This document shows, one piece after another, positions 45,801 to 56,754 of a DNA stretch of 64,000 bases; within the stretch, counting starts at the first letter, position 1, and every line of letters starts with the position of its first letter. Source of the DNA: Sodiomyces alkalinus F11 (taxonomy: Eukaryota; Ascomycota; Sordariomycetes; Glomerellales; Plectosphaerellaceae); contig NW_021167082.1 in the NCBI RefSeq assembly GCF_003711515.1, forward strand, positions 2,101,691-2,165,690, given 5' to 3'. The notes below the pieces were generated by a model. The model saw only the letters and a program-made list of their open reading frames with translations. It was not told where the DNA came from and made no database searches. The translations under genes were made by a program, and so were the position numbers.

Positions 45801-46900
45801 AGGAACTAGTATATATAAACCCCCCTAGATACCCCTTAACACGATCCCGATTGACCGGAAAGACGTAGGGGAAGCCGTTTAACGATAGACCTAAGGATAT
45901 AGCGGCGGCCGCGTTTAAGACGTAGTTAAACTCCCTACTACCGGACTATACCCTAGTATATTCGGATAGATCGAAGAAAGGCCTAAATATAACCTAGGCC
46001 TTCTTTATTTAGTAAGACGGCAGAGAAATCACCTCTAGCTAAGGCCACCTATATAACGCGGAGGTATTTAATAGGGAGGTAATAGGAGCTATTGAAGGCC
46101 TAGTAGTAGTACTACGTTTACCCGAGATATATAATATAATATACTATATCAATAATTAAGCTATCTTATAAGGACTTACTAGGACCGCCCCGTGATTATC
46201 GAGATATAAATTCCTCTAGTAATAACGCCTTACCTCCGTTAATAAGGCCTAGCTACGGTAAGCACTAGGATATATAAGAATCCCGGGTAATAAAAGAGTA
46301 GACGAACTATATAACTTAGAAGATATATAGAGGAAACTACGGGAAAATAAGAGGCCGACCTACGCTACCGTTAAGATATAAGCTATAGAACGCTATACAA
46401 CTAAGCTTCGAAAGTGGCACGCTAAGAACCGCCCCTATAGTTACTTAATAACGCTATAGAAGAAGCTAGGCTTTAGTAGACGGGAGCCCGAAGAACTCCG
46501 CCTACCTCGTAGGACACTAATACGCCTCCTATAGGTATATACTAGGTATAGAGACTTTAATAAATACTATTAGCGATTTTATCACGAAGACTATATCGCG
46601 GACTATAGCTATAGTTCCAAGAAGACCCGGGAGCACTTTGCCTATTACTATAAGGTCAGGAATACCCGTAAATAGCTAACCTAGCCTTAGTACTACGATA
46701 AGAACGGGAATCGGACTATCCGATTTAACCCGAAAAGACCCTTATAGAGATCCTCACGAATAGGGCGGTATTCGCCGCCCTTAAGGATATAACGGGCTTC
46801 CTGGAAAAGATATACCTATTACTCTTAAGGAGGGGCGTATCTATAAGCTAAGGGTATAGGCGCTAGAGAACTATATAAAGGCCCCCGAGGGTATATAGCG
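42830..46900 (+). pseudogene. LINE-D2 ORF2 (endonuclease, reverse transcriptase, RNase H)
   Basis: Order: APE-type endonuclease about 43020-43700 (GDFNV-YKDWEPGD near 43428-43460), reverse transcriptase about 44300-45200 with the catalytic box read as RFGYTDNSYI at about 44994-45020 (Y-ADD in active LINEs), RNase H about 45950-46300 (LVYSDRSKKGLN, family YSDGS), and a C-terminal H/C region about 46560-46700. This is the architecture of fungal Tad1-like LINEs. Every stop I checked is TAG/TAA. Loss of DD in the catalytic box adds to inactivity. Confidence 0.8.
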
Positions 46901-47141
46901 AGATAAGAAGATTCCCTTTATTATTTCACTAACGTTTTATCTTATACACTATTTTAATAGTATAGTATAGGATTTATCTTATTTTGGTGGAGAAAGATTA
47001 TAGAGTTAAGCGCTTAGCACTATATAGTCTTAGCATATATACATAGAATCCGCACCGCCTAATACTCTAATAGGGGGCGCGGTCCTAGTATTCACTAGGT
47101 ACTGCTAAGGCGTTAAATAGAAATATATACACACATATATA

Positions 47142-48670
47142 TACTAGGATCGAGGTAACCGTCTCCGATACTAGTAAGAATACGAATACTAGTGATAACA
47201 GGGAGACCTAGAACGGAGTCGAAATAGAAATCGACTCGGCCGGGTCCTAAACCTATTAACCTAGGACCCTTAAAAGGACCCGGGATGATAGAATACTAAT
47301 ATCTATATACACGTGAACGTAGGCTAAGAATCCTATAATAATATAAATATAGCTAAGATAAGTTAACGCCTAGCTGAAGCCGGAGTTAGCCTAAGGAGGC
47401 CGTATACCGGAGATAGCACCTAATAATAACCTTTATAAAGGACTATAATAGTAGGTACCGGGGCTATTAGGGGCCTAAATCCTGGGAGGATCTTACTTAT
47501 ATTTAATAGAACGCAGATAAGAACCGTCGCCCACTAAAGACAGCGCTAGCTATCGTCTAAGTATATAAACTACATATATTAATATATTAAGAGCCGCTAA
47601 AAGGGGAGGTAAGGCTTCGGGCCCTGCCTAACGTATCTAGCTATAAGAAATACTCCTTAATTTAGTTATAGCTAGGGCTGGGGGATGAACCAAGAGTAGT
47701 TACTTATATAAGGGCCGACCTTAACTTATAATAACTATAATCACTAATACCCGGATCCAGGGACTTACTCCTAATCCGGGTCAATAGTGTATACTTCCTT
47801 AATCTTTACCGTGTGCTATTACTAAAGGGGGATACTTAGGATAATCCTAGGAACGCCTAATAGTCGCCCCCGGCGAATATAACTATTAGCGGAGACTTTA
47901 ACGCGTAATATAAAGACTAGGAGCCAGGAGTTACCTAGATTACCAGTAATAGAGATAAGATTATAAAATAGATAAGCCTTCACGGTCTAATACTTTATAA
48001 CACGCCCGGGGAGATAGTATATAGTAAAGGCGGGGCCTATACCATTATCGACCTAGTATTCTCCTTAGCACCCCTTACTAATATTAGCGTGGTACTAAAG
48101 GCCGGAGCCCTAGCCTATTACTATCCCCTAGTAGATATAATAGGCACCGCGTATATCGCTCTAGCGAACGCCCTTACTAGGCTTAACCGCCTTAAAGTCC
48201 CCGAGGATAAGGAGAAAAAGGCCGCGATATGAAGAGACGTAGCTAATAACCTTTAAACTCCTTATATAACCCCCGAATAAAGACCTAGATGTAATCGACT
48301 AGTAGGCGTAATAGCTAATCGATATAATAATAGGCCCCCTTCGCCGGTTCGGGATAAGATACTAGGGGCTCGCTAGTAATAGAAAGTCCTAATAGAATAA
48401 CAAATATAGATAGGCCTATAATAAAGCTATTAGCTATAGGTACTAAGACCCTCATAATACTAAGACATGTAACGCCTTTTATAAAACTATATAACCGGTT
48501 AGCAGGGACTACTAGAATAAGAGGATCGGGGAGATAAAGAACACCGAAAAGCTTTATAAGATTATAGGTTAGTATAAGCTTAGTAATAGACTCTTAACGC
48601 CTATGATATTCTATAACGGTCTAGGTTATGTTAAGGACGTCTAGAAGGGAGAGCTATTATAGAAGATAAA
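47142..48670 (+). mobile_element. LINE-D2a, endonuclease part (continuation)
   Basis: This aligns with 42660-44190 of LINE-D2: the end of ORF1, the spacer, and the endonuclease with GDFNA-YKDWEPG near 47890-47935. It stops at 48670 where the gypsy-2b LTR begins. It continues LINE-D2a from 40923. The reverse transcriptase part was not found in the window. Confidence 0.75.
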
Positions 48671-48921
48671 TGTCAGGTGCCTGTAGTAGTGGTCATAATA
48701 GGTCCCAAATATAAACCTATTAGAATCCAGCCGCCCTCGGTCTAAGACATCTCAAGGGGGCAAATAAAGCAGTTATTACATAAGTAAAGAGAATAGTCTC
48801 TTAAGACCAATAGAGTAGTTCTCGAGGGGCAAATGTGTAACGGAGAGACGTAGTCTTAAGGAGTAAAGGAGCCGCCTCTTAGAAGAGGGAGGCTAGCGAT
48901 TAATCTGATTGTTTAGTTATA
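48671..48921 (+). repeat. Gypsy-2b LTR
   Basis: About 251 bp pairing with 19270-19536. The TG start is intact here, and the end (ttata) corresponds to ctaca in the other copy. It follows LINE-D2a sequence directly. Confidence 0.75.
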
Positions 48922-50860
48922 TCTATATTCTGATCCTACTATGATCCCATCGTAAACCTATCTGGTTCCTTGCCTGACCCTATCTTTTTACTCTTTACGA
49001 CTACTCATTTAATATTTTAATTACTCTACACTCTAAGGGCATGAAGACCGTCAAGGAGAGCTACTAAGGTATCTAACTATCACGATATAAATGATTCCAC
49101 TTTGGATTTTAATACTACTAAGAGCTAGCTCAGGTAATAGCTTTATAAAGCAGAGACGGCTTTTATCGAGGAGGCCCCTTATAACCCCAGTAATAAGAAA
49201 CACGCTATACCCACGCCGGGAACTAAAATAACACCTACGCCTATCCCTATCCCTATACCTATCTTTATTCCTATCCCTCCTCCGAAGCCCGCGTTATAAC
49301 AGCCCTAGGCTTACAATCTTAACCTACCCCCGTATACTAATATAAATCTAACCACGCTGACTAATGCCTAGCTCGACGAGCGCGTTTAGTAGATAAAGGC
49401 GTAGAACCGTAAGTGTAAGCTTACTTATCTTACTAGGCTTATAGTAGATAGGACCGCCGCCGTTAACCCTAACCCGGTCAATACTGCCTACCACCGTATA
49501 GCTAAGCCTCGACATCGTATTATAACCCTAATAGGACCCTAGTATAACCACGATATATCCACGGCAATATCTATATAAGGATCCGCTACCTAGGCTACGT
49601 TTAATTTCCCCCTACTAAAGTATGATAGTATATCCTAGTTAAAGTATCGTATATTTGTTTAGGAGATGAACTACTAGTTCTATCTAGATTCTTAATCTTT
49701 CCCTATAAATGCTACGAAGAACTACTTTAATATATCGTGCCTCTCTTACTATCTTAAGTAACGGTAGTAGGCGGAACTACGATAGAAGTACGGTAGCGAC
49801 TCTAATAGAGTTCGCTAGGTCGCCCTATGAGTCTAGCTTTTTTAATAGGTTAACGATAATAATACCCGCTTAAGGGAGGTGGCGATATAGATTGACAGCC
49901 AGTCTATTTCGGCCTAGAGGGAGGGAGAGACCTTTACTAAGTTTATATAATAGAATAAAGACTTAGAGTCGGAACTCCCAGGTAAACTCCTAGACTAGTA
50001 GCCGATTTAAATAGTGCTAATGAGAGTCCTTCTACCTATTCGGGACTATATAGTTTCTATAGAGGTCCTTAAGCATTACTAGGACCTCGCCCCGACCTAC
50101 TATAGGGCAGAGACCTTAACTGTTACCAACACACTAACCGCTATCACTCGGATAGATTTCTAGTGCACTACTTATACCGAGCGATATCGCCTTCGCTCGC
50201 GTGTCTTAGGTTAAAACCCCTAAATAATTACTTATACTCCTACTATTACTCCCGCTCCTAGTTACCCTATACACCCTAAGCCGATATCTTTATCTCCGTC
50301 CCCCTATTATCTTAATTCTATTACTTACTATAACTATAACTAAAAGAGACACTATATAACTACGTGCGCTAGCTCTTCTATTAAGCGGCCGCGCTCGAAT
50401 AATAACCCTAGTAACCCGAATACCTAACCGATATCCGCGCCTCGTGCCACGGTTAGCCGAGTTATAGGCGAGATACCCTAGGAATAATATCTTCCTCGAG
50501 TAACCCCCTTTACTACTATTATACCAGGAAAGGCGCATATCTCCTTTTACCGGGTTAAGGGATAGGTATAGATGTCGGCTCTCCTTAACGGAGACGCCGA
50601 TATTAACATTTTAGATCGGTCCCTTTTAGGACCTAAGTAGGTTCCTAACAGGTCCCCGGTTTTAGTATCCTGGATTATAGAAGGATACACGAAGATAACT
50701 CTTAGATCTACCTATAGGGTTATCGTCGCGACCGACTATTGGGATTAAAAGGGAGTATAGCAAGCCGAGTTCCATAATATACAGCTTAACCCCTAGGACG
50801 GCGCCCAAATAATCCTGGGAAGGCCGTGGCTTACGGCGGTTTTTATTATTATTTATTACG
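48671..50860 (+). mobile_element. Gypsy-2b: LTR, gag and protease of a Ty3/gypsy element
   Basis: The LTR (about 48671-48921) starts tgtcaggtgcc and matches that at 19270. A leader with tggttccttgcctgaccc follows, which is a possible primer-binding site, then gag. A zinc-knuckle trace lies at about 50327-50370 (YYL-L-LKETL in place of C-x2-C-x4-H-x4-C; only the spacing is left). A protease-like stretch at about 50570-50850 reads NGDADINILDRSLLGP and ends ILGRPWLTAV. 50290-50850 aligns with 63410-63910. No reverse transcriptase follows, and the match to gypsy-2c ends at about 50840. Confidence 0.72.
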
Positions 50861-51172
50861 CATGTGCAGCCCTAAAGCTATTACGCGGAGCGTGTCGCCC
50901 TAAGGGCTAAAGGCTATTAGAAGCTAGGTATAGTAAAGCATAGTACTAAACAAACGAAATCCTTAGTAATAATCTGCCTAATAGACTTAATAGGTAAAAA
51001 ACCAAAGTAAAATAACTAGACCGTAGAATCCGAGGTTTACGCCCTATACTACTCCGCTAAGGCTATTATAGTAGCTAAACGATAGGCCTATAAGGCCTAT
51101 ATTCTTCTTTTAGTACTAAATAATAGCGGCAGAGATAGCGGTAGGCCTGCTAGGGCTTCCCGCAGGGCTTTT
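50861..51172. other. Unassigned RIP-altered segment
   Basis: It opens with gcagccctaaagcta, which is also present near the tail of the SINE (40201-40215). The rest does not match the SINE. A plus-strand coding trace (VESEVYALYYSAKAIIVAK) is seen but not recognised. Confidence 0.35.
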
Positions 51173-51580
51173 CTGATACGCCCCAGATTCCACCGGGAAT
51201 ACTAGGTTTAATACGCCCTAGATTCCACCAAGAACACCAGGGCATACTACAGGGTACGCTAAGGGTACTATAGTATAAGCCATGGCATCCACGGCATACA
51301 CTATGGGTACCTTTAGGGTATACTATAGCTTCCCTGGGTTATAATTAGTAAATCCCGGGGAATCCCCCAGCATCCTATACATAAAAGCCGAGGATTCCTT
51401 GAGGATACTATAGGGTCTACCCGTGGAGTACTTATGCCCCCGGGGGCGCGCCCCCTTTAGAATAGATACATTATCTTTATTATACTTTATTTACTATAAT
51501 AAAGATTACCCCTTTCTAAACCCTAGAATCCCTAAGTCCGATAATACTAGCTAGCTAGATATAGACCTAGTTAGAGTATA
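51173..51580 (+). repeat. LTR-C copy 3
   Basis: It starts tgatacgcccc with intact TG and ends agagtatatta. The first about 35 bp are repeated at 51211. It shares long blocks with 20574-20937 and with the solo LTR at 6783-7122, and fixes the ancestral TG...CA ends of this family. Confidence 0.7.
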
Positions 51581-53336
51581 TTAAATAGTAGTAACTAATA
51601 CTTTTATATAAGGTTTACTTACCACCGCCCGGCACGGACTATATATACTAAGACTAAATAAACACGTAGTGACTAGCGGTCGTAGTCGCGAACTACTTAT
51701 ACTAAGACTAAATAGACACGTAATAACCCGCGGAATTATTATAGCCGCTAGCGCCCTAGGCGAAAACGCCTCTGCTTTAATACGTCTAGGCGTAGAGCCG
51801 TAAAGAAATTCATAGTTACTAGTTACTATACTAACCTATATACTAGTACTTACTATAATTCCTGAGCTCCGATTATAGCAACCTTCCTAATAATCGCTAA
51901 TTAGGCGTAGGATAAGAACTATACTAACCTACACCAACGCTAACCTTCTTAATAATCGCTAATAGGCGTAGACTAACAATTATACTATCCTATATACTAG
52001 CGCTCTGTATAGAACCAGAGCCCCGATAAAGAACCACGGGGCGTACTAACCTTAGGATAACCATCCTCCCCTCTATATTAGCGCTAAGCCACTAAATAAT
52101 TCCCCCTCCCCCTCTATTATAGAACTAAGCTATTTAATAATATTCCCCCCCCCTTTTCTTCTCCGCGAAGTATACTATGGAATGTACAGTTATTAGTTAA
52201 GGATAGAAATACCGCCTATACTAACCTATACTAGTATCCACTATAGATCGATTCCGAGCTCTAAGACCTCTTAATAATTCCCCCCTCCCCTTTACTATAC
52301 TACTAAGCCACTTAAAAACCCCCCCCCCCTTTTTTTTCCCCCCCTTTTTCCGCCGAGGATAAAGAGAGCTAACCTCCCCTTACTATAAGCTTCCCTCTAC
52401 CCGTACTTCGCGGAGAACGTTTTCCTCCTAGCGCGACTCGCTAACTATATCGGCTATGAATATACCGAGAATATCCGAGGCTAATAACGTAATAACCCTA
52501 AAAAGAAAAGCGTAGAACTAGTATCCGTGTAAAACGCTATATATCCTAAGGGCTAGGGGGTATGCCCTAGCCCCCGCCGTAAGAGAAATACCTTAATCGC
52601 GAGCTATAGAATTTATTATCGAACTACTTAAGGCCCCCTCGGCTAATTCTCCCTAGTAAAAAGAGGGCTTCCCCTTATTATATTAGCCTTTATCGGATTT
52701 ACCCGAGGTTTCCTTAGCTTATCCTCCCTATTAGAGGCAGGGCTTCCCTATAGCAGACTCGCCTTTAACCGTAACTAATAAGTTCACTAATGCTACCCTT
52801 ACTTATATAGGCTATTGTATATATACCGCTATATATTTTTTTTCCGGCTAGGACCCTAAAATTATCTCGAATATCCAGATAACGCCGTGGATCCTAATAT
52901 AGACCTATTCCCCGCGCGGAATATTAAGGCAGACCTAAGTAATACTAGCGATTAGATAACTTATAGTATACCCTATACGAGTATAGTGGTTACTTAGTTC
53001 TTTACCCGTTTATAGTATACTTTACGTTATCGTTTTATATCGTGGTTTACTATCTGCCCTAAACGTATCTCCGTTCTTTCATAAAGTATACTCCTTCCTT
53101 TTCCCTTCTTCCTTTTCCCTCCTTTTCTGTTTATCTTGAACACTATTACCGCCCACGGTTACTAAATAGTTACCGTATAGCGTTTCCGGTTATTATTCCC
53201 CGCTAGAGGACGCTAGCAGGATATAGCGCTTTTATCGCCCTGGGCAGATACTTAGGAATATTAGTTTATAAACTATCTATAGAATATGGATAGGTATTAT
53301 AGCGGCGTAGGAGTTAATTAAGTATAGATCCCGGAA
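51581..53336. other. Unassigned repeats with C/T homopolymer tracts
   Basis: No domain recognised. Direct repeats: actaagactaaata-acacgta at about 51648-51725 and a roughly 60-bp unit (ccttcctaataatcgctaat...) at about 51885-51980, twice. Segments ctaagccacttaataattccccc recur at about 52090, 52130, 52270 and 52305, with long C and T runs (52144-52156, 52319-52352). This may be a non-autonomous element or a long LTR. Confidence 0.45.
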
Positions 53337-53650
53337 GAAGCCACTAAGGGTAAAAGAGCTAAGCGACGCCTTTAAGGAAAGATAAAGACTTTAATTAATC
53401 TAAGAATAGCTTTAAAGAAAGCGGAGGTTCCGAATATACTATGATTAGGAGATGCTAAAAAGCCGTGAGACGTTAAAGAACCACGGGAGACATGGCGGAA
53501 CTAGGAGGACGTTAAAAAAGGTATAAGGCCCGTCGGCGACACGACGCGATATAAAAGGACCGATATCGCCGCCCTAGGTAATAACTAAGAGCGCCTGGGA
53601 ACGCTAAGAAATAGTAGGAATAAAAGGACAAAATACTAATATACCTTTTA
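53337..53650. repeat. Repeat R, copy 2
   Basis: Matches 4310-4589 in the same orientation, including ccctaggtaataacta and the gtaggaata-aaggac end. No function recognised. Copia-B4 follows at about 53890. Confidence 0.5.
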
Positions 53651-53889
53651 TCGGCCATAATAACTATATTTACCACGGCGCTTTACTAGGTACTAGGAGA
53701 TATAATATTATACCTATAATACTCGAGTTGCTTCTCCTCCCTTCCTCGTTTCTTTCCTTACACTATTACTTCCGCAATTTACTATATCGCTAGTATAATT
53801 CAACTCTAGTATACGAATTCCCCTTATATAATTACCGTTTTATAACGTATACACTTCTATAGTATTTTCCTTTTCTCCGGAGCCGCGGG

Positions 53890-54892
53890 GTAGACGCTTC
53901 CAGAATCTGCACTATATAAAATACGGTGGCAGCGTTTCCCTGACGGTCGGGCATAGTTATAATTATACATAATTGCCTTAATGAATTTTGACCTATTTTG
54001 TGACGATTTTAACTACACTTTATCTAAGAATTAAGAGTCTCACTTACTAAGTGAAAAACCTACCTTTACGACTACCGATTTAAGAAGCTATGTAGCCGCG
54101 CTGATATAGCGTGTCTATTAACAAATAACCATTCAGATATCGGAATACAAGCCTATAATCTATAAAACCTATCACGATTAGGAGCTCTAGAGGAAGCACT
54201 ATAAAGCTATAGCCATTAATAACGAAGTCTAGGAATATCTACGCCCTAACGATCCTATTCCCCCTCCTTAAAAGCCTATTTTACCCTCCTACGCCACCTT
54301 CCAGCCGACGCACATAACCCTATAAGCAGAAGCTATGCCCTTATAGTAGTTAGATCTAATACGTATTAGGTAGAAAGCCTATAACTTAGCAATATAACGC
54401 TAGAAGATATAGAGGGATAACGACGCTAAGTATATTAAGGGTATTAGAGCTATTTTAAGCAAGTAGACTAATACTATCGATAATAGCCGTAAGCTGCTAC
54501 TACGTAATTTAACGCCTAAAGAGGTATTCGAAGCCGTCCGACGCGATACTGCTCTTGATATAACTACCCGCCGCGTTAATACCTATAAAGACTATAACGA
54601 ATATATCCGCGTAGCACTAATAACCCTAAAGAAGCTATAAGAGTGGTTATCTAGATAGCAAGAGCTATTAGTACGCCTTAAAAAGGTCTAATCGAGGCCC
54701 GTAAAGTATATCGACTTCTTTAGAAGTATACGTTTAATCGCTGGTCGCGATTAGACCGAAGCCGAGGGACGCCTTGTAGATACGAAAGTACTACTCTCCG
54801 AAGATCTTTACACCCTTAGTTAACAATATATCGAGACTAGACTTAAAGACTAAGGAAAACGCGGTAGCCACCGCGTTATAGTATTCCCTGCA
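53890..54892 (+). mobile_element. Copia-B4, left part (LTR edge, leader, gag)
   Basis: A plus-strand copia-B copy. The LTR/leader (about 53900-54080, with ggtggcagcg) is the reverse complement of about 3425-3600 in copia-B1. Gag spans about 54080-54890 and shows LRPNDPIPPP and LRNLTPKEVFEAVRRDTALD, with TAG/TAA breaks. LINE-E interrupts it after 54892, and gag resumes at 61114. 53651-53889 upstream holds TA-rich sequence with no feature seen. Confidence 0.8.
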
Positions 54893-55053
54893 TCATCCTT
54901 CTTACAACTCACGTGGGGGGACCTACGTTTTACGCGCAAACGCTCTAAACCGCTCGAAACCTATATCAATCGATAGCTCTTTTCAAGCTCTATACGCCTA
55001 TCTATAGCCCTGTTCCGCGCAGGCGCTACTTTGGGCGTATTATAAGTGCGAAA

Positions 55054-56734
55054 ATGCCTGGAAACGGGCCTGCTCCCCCGCGTGCGGGGGAAAAGTCTGA
55101 CGTGGCCCGTGCGCCCACGCTGATAAAGCAGCCGCGCAGAGCCGCACCCCCGACCTCCACCCAACTACAACGCCACAACCAACAACCCACTAGCCATAAA
55201 GCTAGCCATAATAACGCCCCTAACGCCCCTAACGCCCCTAACGCCTCTAACGCCCCCCCTAAAGCCCCTATAACTATAGAGGGCCTTAGGGAGGTAGATA
55301 TAGATAATACCTTGGAAAATATAGAGGATTTAATCCTTACTACGACTCTGAATTCGAAAAGGCACCTTAGCCCTTCCACACCTACCCCTAGACGGTTTTC
55401 TAGGACCCGAATCGAATCCCCCTCGGACTCAGAAGCCGAAGGCGCTTTCGAGACGCCCTCTAGGGGTCCCCCTGCTTCTAGGCCCCCCCCTGCCGAAAAA
55501 TCGAGTCTTTTAGGCTCTAAATAGGCTAAAAAGACGCCCGAAACAGCTAAAGCCCCTAGAGAAACCTCGGCTAAGCCCCAGAAGTCGACTAGTTCGGCTA
55601 GTAAGGCACAGGCTAAGGAACTACTCCAACAGGCTCTTCAACTGCTTTGATAGGCCTATACCCTCGACCCTGCCCCCCAGATTAGAGCCCTATCTGTAGG
55701 GCTTCAAATCTGCTATCGACGGAGCTCTAGAAGCCCCCTAGCCTCCCACACTCGAATAGAAGGTCGACGAACTAGCCTAGGCAGTTCGTAGGCTTACAGA
55801 ATAGCCTAAACCCCTTTATAGCGAGGCTATAAAAGGGAAAAAAGGCCCTAGAGCACCTCAGGCACCTATAACCCAGGCCTAGACCCCCCTAGCACCCCTC
55901 CCCATAGACCCTAAAAAGGTCCCTAAGGTTATCCGAAAACCTACGGCAGGGGCAGCGATTCCTAGGGATAACTTCGACCCCCTCGCGCTTCGGAATAAGC
56001 TTAATAAGGCCCTAAAATTCCCTACAGTTACGGCTATTAGCCGGTCGACTAACGGGAATCTTATTTTAACCCCGGGGCCGAAATACAGCGTTTAATAGCT
56101 CGTAGACTCGCAGAATCAGTGGTTTAAAGAGCTAAACCTCCCCCTCCAGCCCCCCCAGCCTATAGGCGACTAGTTTAAGCTTATTATTAATCAGGTGCCT
56201 TCTAGAGCCTTTGGGGCTGGGGGTAGCGATACCCCCCTACCCGATCCGTCCGTACCGCCGCAAAAGGCCCTAAACCGAAGCCTACAACAGGGCCTAGACC
56301 TACAGGACCTAGCTACTAAAATCGGCACCTTTAACCCTATTAGGGTAGTAAGAAAGCCTCGATGGCTAGGGGCTCCAAACGCGTTTTACGGCACAGTGGT
56401 TATTTCTATGCCCTCTACTAAAGAACAGAAATACTGCCTAAAACAGGGGCTTTATATAGCCGGCCAGCGGCTAAAGGTCTATAAATATAGGCCTATAACC
56501 CCTAGAACCCAGTGCTCTAACTGTTGGAAATTCGGGCATACCCGAGGGACCTATAAAGGCCTAGGTTCCTGCCCTATCTATGCCGTCAAAGGCTACAAGG
56601 AGGAATACCACTACTATAACGAGTATAAAGAATACGGAGACTACGAGCATAAGACTTATAAGTGCTGTAACTACGAGGGGGATCACCCCCCCTTTAGCAG
56701 AGACTACGAGGTCTTTCGAGCTATAAAACCCTAA
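55054..56734 (+). pseudogene. LINE-E ORF1 (gag-like RNA-binding protein)
   Basis: ATG at 55054 (MPGNGPAPPRAGEKS). The N-terminal half is Pro/Ala/Ser-rich and disordered with a 9-bp repeat (NAPNAPNAPNAS at about 55212-55250) and is open to 55524. The frame is then broken by RIP stops and apparently shifts by one base near 55.7 kb. The second half reads IPRDNFDPLALRNKLNKAL, and an uninterrupted stretch at 56195-56734 ends in zinc-knuckle traces: CSNCWKFGHTRGTYKG (last Cys now Tyr) and YKCCNYEGDHPPF. Expected role: binding of element RNA. Confidence 0.8.
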
Positions 56735-56754
56735 ATTCTATAAATAAAGGGCCT

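Larger units (their letters stand above)
40924..47141 (+). mobile_element. LINE-D2: near full-length non-LTR retrotransposon
   Basis: A 6.2-kb plus-strand element with ORF1, ORF2 and a 3' untranslated region ending in aatatatacacacatatata, a RIP-altered CA/TA tail equal to the TG run of LINE-D1. It is inserted in LINE-D2a of the same family. The flanks 40906-40923 and 47142-47159 agree at 14 of 18 bases and probably are a mutated target duplication. The host LINE resumes collinearly at 47142. Confidence 0.82.

Noticed and set aside
52600..53330. Pogo/Fot1-type transposase remnant
   Set aside because: Translations in all plus frames showed no convincing DDE or C-terminal motif.
55026..55379. 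117-codon minus-strand stretch
   Set aside because: It is antisense to LINE-E ORF1, with Ala/Leu runs arising from the NAP repeat.
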